A stretch of 7,880 nt of DNA, taken from assembly GCA_003444085.1 (NCBI GenBank), contig DLVL01000147.1:418-8297 (forward strand), read 5' to 3'. Position numbers and translations under genes: made by a program. Under the pieces are notes generated by a model, which did no database searches, was not told the origin of the DNA, and saw only the letters and a program-made list of their open reading frames with translations. Position 1 is the first letter of the stretch, and every line of letters begins with the position of its first letter. This stretch comes from Kosmotogaceae bacterium (GTDB lineage Bacteria; Thermotogota; Thermotogae; Petrotogales; Kosmotogaceae). This document shows, in pieces, positions 1 to 4,750 of the stretch.

Positions 1-157
1 CATCTATGCCACAAGGAGCAGCGAGAGCACATGCAAAGCGAATCATAGACGGCAACCGCAAGAAACGTGAAGATCAGCAGTACTGCAGAACTGGCAGGAT
101 AACAGTTTGGCAAGTGCAAGAATTATGACCTTTCCGCTTCGTGGACGGACGTCTCAT
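1..157 (-). pseudogene. Possible decayed membrane-protein start, minus strand, runs off left edge
   Basis: On the minus strand an ATG at 157-155 overlaps the stop codon of the remnant upstream (ATGA). It opens a basic N-terminus (MRRPSTKRKG) but hits a stop after about 27 codons. Another minus-strand frame, open from 122 to the window edge, encodes a strongly hydrophobic stretch (AVLLIFTFLAVAV, about 86-48) followed by a cysteine-rich tail. A charged start followed, after one frameshift, by a membrane segment is what a broken membrane-protein gene would look like. The family cannot be named from this. It may equally be chance, because a hydrophobic run of this length can occur in noncoding DNA. 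The gene would continue left of base 1. Confidence 0.2.
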
Positions 158-312
158 GTCCGCACAGCTTCTTGGGAGAAATCTGCCAGATCCTCTTCAG
201 GAATGATCTTCACATCTTCGTACTCTTCACTATTCGTTGATTCATTGAAACATCTCGCCTGCTCTTAGCGATCAGCTTCGCAACTCAGAGTTGCAGGAAT
301 TGCTTCGCGCAT
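154..312 (-). pseudogene. Possible C-terminal gene remnant with an in-frame stop, unrecognised
   Basis: A minus-strand frame starts with ATG at 312-310, meets a TAA after 15 codons, then runs 36 more codons to TGA at 156-154. The second part is acidic and protein-like, ending in PEEDLADFSQEAVRT. No Shine-Dalgarno site precedes the ATG. The final TGA overlaps a downstream ATG as ATGA, the same coupling style seen twice in the intact operon of this window, which is the main reason to suspect a former gene end. No family is recognised. It may be random open sequence. Confidence 0.2.
275..308. repeat. 15-bp odd palindrome flanked by GCTTCGC direct repeats
   Basis: GCAACTC at 280-286 and GAGTTGC at 288-294 form a perfect 7-bp inverted repeat around a single A at 287. 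As a hairpin it would have a 6-bp stem and a CAG loop. The heptamer GCTTCGC occurs directly at 275-281 and again at 302-308, 27 bp apart and bracketing the palindrome. No T-run follows, so it is not a clear terminator. The site lies about 80-100 bp upstream of the promoter at 372-399, so it could be an operator, but nothing proves that. Confidence 0.3.
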
Positions 313-371
313 ATGGTCAAAGAAATGTAACGAAAATCAAATTGAGAGAGGGTTTTAAGGTGTCATATTTG

Positions 372-399
372 TTGACTAAGAGTGTATAATCTCTATTAT
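372..399 (+). promoter_or_regulatory. Sigma70-type promoter upstream of the truncated epimerase
   Basis: TTGACT (372-377) and TATTAT (394-399) differ from consensus by one base each and are separated by 16 bp. A perfect TATAAT also lies at 385-390, but it has no acceptable -35 box 16-18 bp upstream. The predicted transcript starts near 406 and gives a leader of about 44 nt before the GTG start at 450. This placement argues against a TTG at 405 as start codon, since it would sit on or before the first transcribed base. The promoter would now drive the epimerase fragment, the OppD tail and oppF. Confidence 0.65.
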
Positions 400-438
400 G
401 GATTTTGTCGCCTTTTGAAGTACATCAAACATGGCAAC

Positions 439-444
439 GGAGGA
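439..444 (+). promoter_or_regulatory. Ribosome binding site GGAGGA that fixes the GTG start
   Basis: GGAGGA ends five bases before GTG at 450-452. That GTG gives MKIVDLQ, the usual beginning of enolase-superfamily dipeptide epimerases, so the 15 codons upstream in the same frame are not translated. Confidence 0.8.
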
Positions 445-449
445 TTAGT

Positions 450-1088
450 GTGAAAATCGTTGATCTGCAGTTCGAGGAGTCCGTCTACACATACATCAAG
501 CCTTTCCATATCGCAAATAACATCGCATCTGAAAAGACAAACATAACGGTATCACTGGTAACAGATAGTGGCATTACAGGCAGAGGAGAAGCTTCACCAT
601 CTTTTCGAGTTAACGGTGAATGTGTACCTGCTTTGATGGCTCTCAGATCGCAGATTCTTCAGGCTATCAAGGGCATGGATGCCATGAACTATCTGCAGGT
701 TTTTGATGTTCTTGATAGATTCTCGATGACATCTTCCAGTCTCAAGATGGCCGTTCAGTATGCCACTGTTGATGCGATCTGTCAGCGTCTCGACATGGCC
801 CCTTTTCAATTCTTTGGAGGTCGAGAAGAAAGCGTGGAAACTGACAAGACAGTCAGCATTGGCACTCTCGAAGACACACTTGCTGACGTTGGAGAGATTG
901 TCGGTGAAGGATTCGACATAGTCAAGATCAAGGTCGGTGAAGATCTCAGAAGTGATATCGAGAGAGTAGTCTCAGTATCTGACCGCTTCAGGAATATCTC
1001 GCTGATTGTTGATGCAAATACGGGTTATACAGCAAAAGAAGCGATAGTATTCGCAGACGCTGTTTATCGTGAAGGGTTCCGTGCCTGA
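450..1088 (+). pseudogene. Truncated dipeptide epimerase (L-Ala-D/L-Glu epimerase type, enolase superfamily)
   Basis: The intact family epimerises dipeptides such as L-Ala-D-Glu released from peptidoglycan, in the cytoplasm, using a Mg2+-bound enolate intermediate. Here only 212 residues remain of a usual 340-360. The N-terminal capping domain is complete (about 1-125). The barrel then begins and holds the catalytic KIK motif (K159, K161) and the first metal ligand, D188 in DANTGY. The frame ends FADAVYREGF and then runs into a foreign sequence with a stop two codons later. The other two metal ligands (Glu and Asp), the second catalytic lysine and the last barrel strands are missing, so an active enzyme is not expected. 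Promoter and ribosome site look intact. The next sequence is an OppD tail, suggesting an ancestral murein-peptide uptake and recycling operon. The family call is firm. The exact dipeptide specificity is not known. Confidence 0.85.
1071..1080. other. Deletion junction between epimerase and oppD sequences
   Basis: Within GAAGGGTTCC both flanking families still make sense in their own frames. Epimerase codons read E-G-F after DAVYR, and OppD codons read K-G-S before VPDLVDPP. Upstream only the epimerase frame is meaningful, downstream only the OppD frame. This is what an illegitimate deletion leaves when its two ends share a few bases. No transposon ends or target duplications are visible. Confidence 0.75.
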
Positions 1089-1218
1089 TCTTGTAGATCC
1101 TCCAGAGGGGTGCCGGTTTCATGAAAGGTGCCCTTACATGATGGAAGTTTGCCAGAAAGAGATGCCCGTTCTGAAAGAAACTAAGGAGAACCATTATGTT
1201 GCGTGTCACCTGTATTGA
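1072..1218 (+). pseudogene. oppD: C-terminal remnant of an oligopeptide ABC transporter ATPase (OppD/DppD type)
   Basis: Codons from AAG at 1072 to TGA at 1216-1218 give KGSVPDLVDPPEGCRFHERC followed by a short tail. This is the signature C-terminal extension (oligo_HPY region) of OppD/DppD/OppF ATPases. Four cysteines are present with spacing C-x5-C-x6-C and a last one near the end (ACHLY), the same pattern as in the intact OppF just downstream. The whole ATPase core of roughly 270-280 residues, including Walker A, signature and Walker B, is missing. No start codon or ribosome site precedes the remnant. The position directly before oppF is the normal place for oppD. It is out of frame with the epimerase fragment, so no fusion protein is made. 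Confidence 0.85.
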
Positions 1219-1227
1219 CAACGATTT

Positions 1228-1233
1228 GAGGAG
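1228..1233 (+). promoter_or_regulatory. Ribosome binding site GAGGAG of oppF
   Basis: GAGGAG ends seven bases before the ATG at 1241, in the 22-bp gap after the OppD remnant stop. It supports independent translation of oppF even though its former upstream partner is broken. Confidence 0.75.
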
Positions 1234-1240
1234 ATCATAA

Positions 1241-2215
1241 ATGGAAGAAGCATTGCTGAAGATTGAGAATCTTAAGACCTATTTTCCGGTGAAACCTACA
1301 ATGCTTTCGAAGACTCGTTATGTGCGGGCCGTTGACGATGTAAGCCTAGCTATATTACCTTCATCAACATTTGGTGTGGTAGGAGAATCGGGGTCTGGTA
1401 AAACAACGCTTGCAAGAGCCGTGCTGAAGCTTGTACCGTCAAGAGGCGGTAAGGTCTTCTTTCACGGCAAGAACATCCTTGAAATGAACAACAAACAGAT
1501 GCTCGAAGTTAGGAGAAAGATGCAGATCGTTTTCCAGGACCCATACAACTCGCTTCACCCCAGGAAGACCATCGAGGCAATAATTGGAGAGGGGTTGAAG
1601 ATTCATTTCAGAATGAATGGAACACTTATCAGGGATAGAATAGCATCAGTTCTGACACAGGTGGGTTTGAGAGAAGAGCACATGTACAGATATCCACACG
1701 AGTTTTCCGGAGGTCAAAGACAGAGAATAGCTTTTGCACGAGCCATGGTACTTGACCCGGAGTTCATTGTCCTTGACGAACCGACTTCAGCACTGGATGT
1801 TTCTGTACAGGCAATGGTTCTGAAGATGCTCAGAGATATTCGCACAAGAACTGGACTGACTTACCTCTTCATCACGCATAGTCTTTCACTGGTCGACTAT
1901 CTGGCAGATTACATGGCAGTTATGTATCTTGGCGAAATCGTGGAACTGGGTGAGAAGAAGAAGATCTTTGACCATCCTGCCCATCCGTACACGGATCTTC
2001 TGATGGCGTCAAATCCAATTCCTGATCCAAATGTCAAGCGAGAGAAGAGACTTCTCAAAGGAGAAATCCCCAGTTCGATTGATCCACCTTCAGGATGCAG
2101 ATTTCATAACAGATGTCCTATTGCACAGAAGATATGCGATACGGAAAAACCCGAACTCAGGCTAATCTCTGATGACCACGGAGTAAGATGTCATTTTCCC
2201 CTTACTTCTTCATGA
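1241..2215 (+). CDS. oppF: Oligopeptide/dipeptide ABC transporter ATP-binding protein, OppF/DppF type
   Basis: This 324-residue cytoplasmic ATPase normally pairs with OppD under two permeases to energise peptide import. All ATPase motifs are intact: Walker A GESGSGKT (48-55), Q-loop Q99 in FQDPYNSLHPR, signature SGGQR (156-160), Walker B FIVLDE (175-180), D-loop SALD (183-186) and switch H213. The EIVELG segment and the C-terminal GCRFHNRCP region follow, with cysteines C286, C292, C299 and C317. Related OppD/DppD tails carry an Fe-S cluster in some species, so the set may bind one. Length is usual for OppF. A GAGGAG site sits seven bases upstream. Its partner OppD survives only as a tail directly upstream, and no permease or binding protein is in the window, so it is now an orphan unless it serves another Opp/Dpp system elsewhere. 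The specific substrate cannot be read from sequence. Confidence 0.92.
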   Translation: MEEALLKIENLKTYFPVKPTMLSKTRYVRAVDDVSLAILPSSTFGVVGESGSGKTTLARAVLKLVPSRGGKVFFHGKNILEMNNKQMLEVRRKMQIVFQDPYNSLHPRKTIEAIIGEGLKIHFRMNGTLIRDRIASVLTQVGLREEHMYRYPHEFSGGQRQRIAFARAMVLDPEFIVLDEPTSALDVSVQAMVLKMLRDIRTRTGLTYLFITHSLSLVDYLADYMAVMYLGEIVELGEKKKIFDHPAHPYTDLLMASNPIPDPNVKREKRLLKGEIPSSIDPPSGCRFHNRCPIAQKICDTEKPELRLISDDHGVRCHFPLTSS

Positions 2216-2228
2216 TAAGTGCTTATCA
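2213..2228. repeat. Near-palindrome joining the convergent oppF and lysA stop codons
   Basis: TGATAAG (2213-2219), TG, CTTATCA (2222-2228) is a perfect 7-bp inverted repeat. Its outer triplets are the TGA of oppF and, on the other strand, the TGA of lysA, while the inner TAA triplets give each gene a further in-frame or near stop. The gap between the two genes is only 10 bp. The stem is AT-rich, with no GC-rich hairpin or T-tract, so a classical intrinsic terminator is not supported. Transcripts of both operons probably overlap at their 3' ends. Confidence 0.5.
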
Positions 2229-3359
2229 ATCCAGGATAACGTTTGAATACATCTCTTCTATAGTCTGACGTCTGCGGATCAGCCTTGGGCTGTTGTCTTC
2301 CCACATAACTTCAGCCGGAAGCGGCATACCGTTGTAGTTGCTGGCCATTGAAAAGCCATATGCTCCCGTATCTTCAACCAGCAAAAGGCTTCCTTCTGCA
2401 GGCAGCTCAAGGTATCGGTTGGAGCCGAGCTTGTCTCCAGTCTCGCACAACGGACCGACAACATCACAAAGGCTAGCGGGTCCAACGGGTTCGAGAACCC
2501 TTATCCTGTGGAATGCATCATAAAGGGCCGGTCGGATCAGATTGTTCATTCCCGCATCTGTCACTATGAATGTTTTTTCACCTTTCTTCACTTTCACAAC
2601 CCTTGTCAGAAGAGAGCCAGCTGGTCCAGCGATAAATCTTCCGAGTTCGACAATGAGCCGTCCGCTAAAACCCGAGAAGACTGTATTTATGACAGAACGC
2701 ATCTGGTCTATATCAAGAGATTCACCATTGTAGTCAATTCCCCAGCCCCCGCCCAGGTCCAGGGTTTTGAAGTTGTGTTTCTTGATCTCTTCCACGAGTT
2801 GAGTGTAAGCTGCCCGGTAGGGCTCCACGGAAGTGATTTGGGAACCAATGTGTACATGCAGTCCGTCGATCTTATCTGCTACTTTATGGATCTCTTCAAC
2901 GGCAACGCCAAACTTGTGATGCTTCATCCCTGTGGAGATATGTGGGTGAGTTCGTGCGTCGATATTGGGGTTGACTCTCAGAAGCTTTACTAAATCAGAG
3001 TCATGCCACATTTCGAGCTCTTCAACTGAGTCCAGGCTGAGAATATCAAATCCTTGCTTGACAAAAAACTTCTTGTCTTGAACGGTTTTGCCGTTACCAT
3101 TCCAAAGTACTGGCTTCATCCCGGCTCTTTTCGCAGCAACCAGCTCACCAGAAGAAACGACATCAGCACCAACACCTTCTTCAGCCATAAGCCTTAGCAA
3201 AGCAGAATTGCTGTTTGCCTTCAGTGCGAAAAGTATCGAGAATTCGTGCCCTTTGAAAACACTGCACACCATTCTGATTCGTTTGCGAATTTCGGAAGCA
3301 TCGTATACATATGTGGGGGTTCCGAAGAGATCAGCAATATGACTAAAGTCGATGTTCAT
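2226..3359 (-). CDS. lysA: Diaminopimelate decarboxylase (fold type III PLP enzyme)
   Basis: The enzyme removes CO2 from meso-diaminopimelate to give L-lysine, the last step of the DAP pathway, in the cytoplasm. The 377-residue protein is complete, a little short for the family. Visible residues are the PLP lysine K47 in FALKANSN, SSGEL (69-73), H170 in HVHIGSQ, the glycine loop GGG (203-205), R241, the catalytic C305-E306 in VGPLCETGD and the DTGAYGFSMASNYN segment (331-343). The Cys-Glu pair and SGEL favour DAP over ornithine decarboxylase. An oddity is ELGR (238-241) where most DAP decarboxylases have EPGR. Its ATG overlaps the stop of the PLP gene upstream as ATGA and has no recognisable Shine-Dalgarno site (CACGAAACTCC), so it probably depends on termination-reinitiation. 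It is the last gene of the purine-related operon, an unusual place for lysA. Activity on another amino acid cannot be excluded. Confidence 0.88.
   Translation of the reverse strand: MNIDFSHIADLFGTPTYVYDASEIRKRIRMVCSVFKGHEFSILFALKANSNSALLRLMAEEGVGADVVSSGELVAAKRAGMKPVLWNGNGKTVQDKKFFVKQGFDILSLDSVEELEMWHDSDLVKLLRVNPNIDARTHPHISTGMKHHKFGVAVEEIHKVADKIDGLHVHIGSQITSVEPYRAAYTQLVEEIKKHNFKTLDLGGGWGIDYNGESLDIDQMRSVINTVFSGFSGRLIVELGRFIAGPAGSLLTRVVKVKKGEKTFIVTDAGMNNLIRPALYDAFHRIRVLEPVGPASLCDVVGPLCETGDKLGSNRYLELPAEGSLLLVEDTGAYGFSMASNYNGMPLPAEVMWEDNSPRLIRRRQTIEEMYSNVILD
3356..3359 (-). promoter_or_regulatory. ATGA stop/start overlap coupling lysA to the upstream PLP gene
   Basis: The upstream TGA (3358-3356) and the lysA ATG (3359-3357) share bases. 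With no ribosome site visible before lysA, translation is likely by reinitiation, which would tie LysA output to the PLP enzyme. Confidence 0.7.
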
Positions 3360-4750
3360 GGAGTTTCGTGCTGTATCTTATCGCGATATTCCAGAAGTAA
3401 CTCGTCTGTTTCCTTCACCATGGCCTGCTCGTCTTCCCAGAACGACCGACTCCTCTGTAGATCCAGTTCTTCAACGCTCTTCCCCTGCTGCTCCACCCAT
3501 GTGTAGTACTTCAGGTTGTGCCAGCGTTGCCTGTTCTCAACGGTCCCTTCGAATATCCAGTCTGAAGCTGCCCCTAGGAAGATCTGTTCAAAGCGGTGTT
3601 TTGCCTCTGCTCTATCGAGTGGACCGTAGTCTCGTGTGAGCTGTTTCATCACAGAATGATATCTATCGATACCATCTGTTGCTACGGTAATGATATTGTC
3701 GTCCTTTGTCATCTTGAAGTGCCTGGCGGTCTTTATTGAGGCGATGATGTTTGCTACTCCGGAGATACCTATGACCCTCTTGAAAAGCTGAAGAAGCGGA
3801 CTCTGAGTGAGTTCGCCCAGGAAGTTGACACCCACATCTTCAGTTAAGACTTGCAGCATTTTCTTGCTCTGTACGTCGTCGACCGCAATTACGGCATCAT
3901 TATTCAGCACATTATGGATCCATGTAACATGCTTGTCTCCGATTCCCTGAATGTCATGACCTCCGTAGCCATTAAGAGCAAGCGTCGGGCACTGGATGGG
4001 TTCGACTGTAACGTTCTTCGTTTCCGGGAAAACCTGCTTGATACGGTCACCTGCAGCGATTGTTCCTGCAGATCCAACTGCTGAAACCATTGCAGAGACC
4101 CTGTTATTTCCTATTTTGAGTTCGTCAATGAGTTCAAGTATGGTATTGCCAGTGACGTAGTAATGAAATCTGTAATTGCCAAATTCGCTGAATTGGTTGA
4201 GTATTCTCACTTTTTCAGGGTCATTGGCTTTGAGTTCTTTTGCCTTGTCATATATTTCCTTGACGTTTGATTCGCAACCCGGTGTTGGAATTGCTCTTGA
4301 ACCATATTCACGAATGATGTCAAATCGTTCCTTTGACATCTCCTCCGGCAGTATGACAATCGAGTCGAACTTCATCCTTGAACTCACCCAGGCGCCGCCA
4401 ATTCCGTAGTTGCCAGTGGATGGCCATACCAGTGTGTGAAAGCTGGGATCAACCTCATTCCTGATCGTCTTTTCCATCAATATGGAGTAAGTGGCCCCGA
4501 CCTTGTGGCTTCCTGTCGGGAATTCTCTGGCGTACAGGACGATTATGTTGGCGTCTACACCAGTCAGCTCTTTTGGCATGACGAAATAGTAGATCTGGTT
4601 TTCATGATCGCGCCAGGTTATGTTAAACAGGTTAATCGGATCGAGAGGATCTTCGTCCCTGGCCTTTCTGGCTTGCTGCCTTATTCTAGGATTGATCTTT
4701 TCAGGGTGAAGCATCTCCTCAAATGTTGGTCCAAGTATCTTCTTCTTCAT
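3356..4750 (-). CDS. PLP-dependent fold type II enzyme, OrtB-like/cysteine synthase-like
   Basis: The 464-residue protein belongs to the tryptophan synthase beta/cysteine synthase fold. The PLP lysine is K83 in FPTGSHKVG, the STGNYG loop (111-116) contacts substrate or cofactor, and GSAGT (226-230) is the phosphate-binding loop. ATDG (357-360) lies near the C-terminal end of the fold. An N-terminal extension of about 50 residues and a C-terminal extension of about 80 make it longer than cysteine synthase (about 310). This architecture and the NITW, ELTG, EEMSKERF and GGHDIQGIGDKH segments resemble OrtB, the PLP subunit of 2-amino-4-ketopentanoate thiolase, and relatives annotated only as PLP-dependent lyase/thiolase. 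No OrtA partner is in the window, so thiolase activity is not claimed. A strong AAGGAGG site precedes the ATG by seven bases, and the ATG overlaps the hydroxylase stop. The context suggests work on an amino-acid-like product linked to purine metabolism, which is inference. Confidence 0.75.
   Translation of the reverse strand: MKKKILGPTFEEMLHPEKINPRIRQQARKARDEDPLDPINLFNITWRDHENQIYYFVMPKELTGVDANIIVLYAREFPTGSHKVGATYSILMEKTIRNEVDPSFHTLVWPSTGNYGIGGAWVSSRMKFDSIVILPEEMSKERFDIIREYGSRAIPTPGCESNVKEIYDKAKELKANDPEKVRILNQFSEFGNYRFHYYVTGNTILELIDELKIGNNRVSAMVSAVGSAGTIAAGDRIKQVFPETKNVTVEPIQCPTLALNGYGGHDIQGIGDKHVTWIHNVLNNDAVIAVDDVQSKKMLQVLTEDVGVNFLGELTQSPLLQLFKRVIGISGVANIIASIKTARHFKMTKDDNIITVATDGIDRYHSVMKQLTRDYGPLDRAEAKHRFEQIFLGAASDWIFEGTVENRQRWHNLKYYTWVEQQGKSVEELDLQRSRSFWEDEQAMVKETDELLLEYRDKIQHETP
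4747..4750 (-). promoter_or_regulatory. ATGA overlap between the molybdenum hydroxylase and PLP genes
   Basis: The hydroxylase TGA (4749-4747) overlaps the PLP-gene ATG (4750-4748). Unlike the overlap at 3356-3359, this start also has its own strong ribosome site, so coupling is helped rather than required. Confidence 0.7.

Noticed and set aside
146..162. Small hairpin CGGAC-GTCTCAT-GTCCG as a terminator
   Set aside because: The stem is only 5 bp and no T-run follows on either strand.
385..390. TATAAT as the -10 box of the epimerase promoter
   Set aside because: Only 7 bp separate it from TTGACT, and no good -35 element lies 16-18 bp upstream; TATTAT at 394-399 gives proper spacing.
405..449. 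A TTG at 405 as the start of the epimerase fragment
   Set aside because: It lies at the predicted transcription start, has no ribosome site, and the GTG at 450 has GGAGGA five bases upstream and begins the family's usual MKIVDLQ sequence.
405..1218. A functional epimerase-OppD fusion protein
   Set aside because: The two parts are in different frames and the epimerase frame stops at 1086-1088, so no fusion is translated without a frameshift signal, and none is visible.
2508..2993. A 161-codon open frame on the plus strand inside lysA
   Set aside because: It is antisense to a protein with full family motifs, shows no recognisable domain and has no ribosome site of note.
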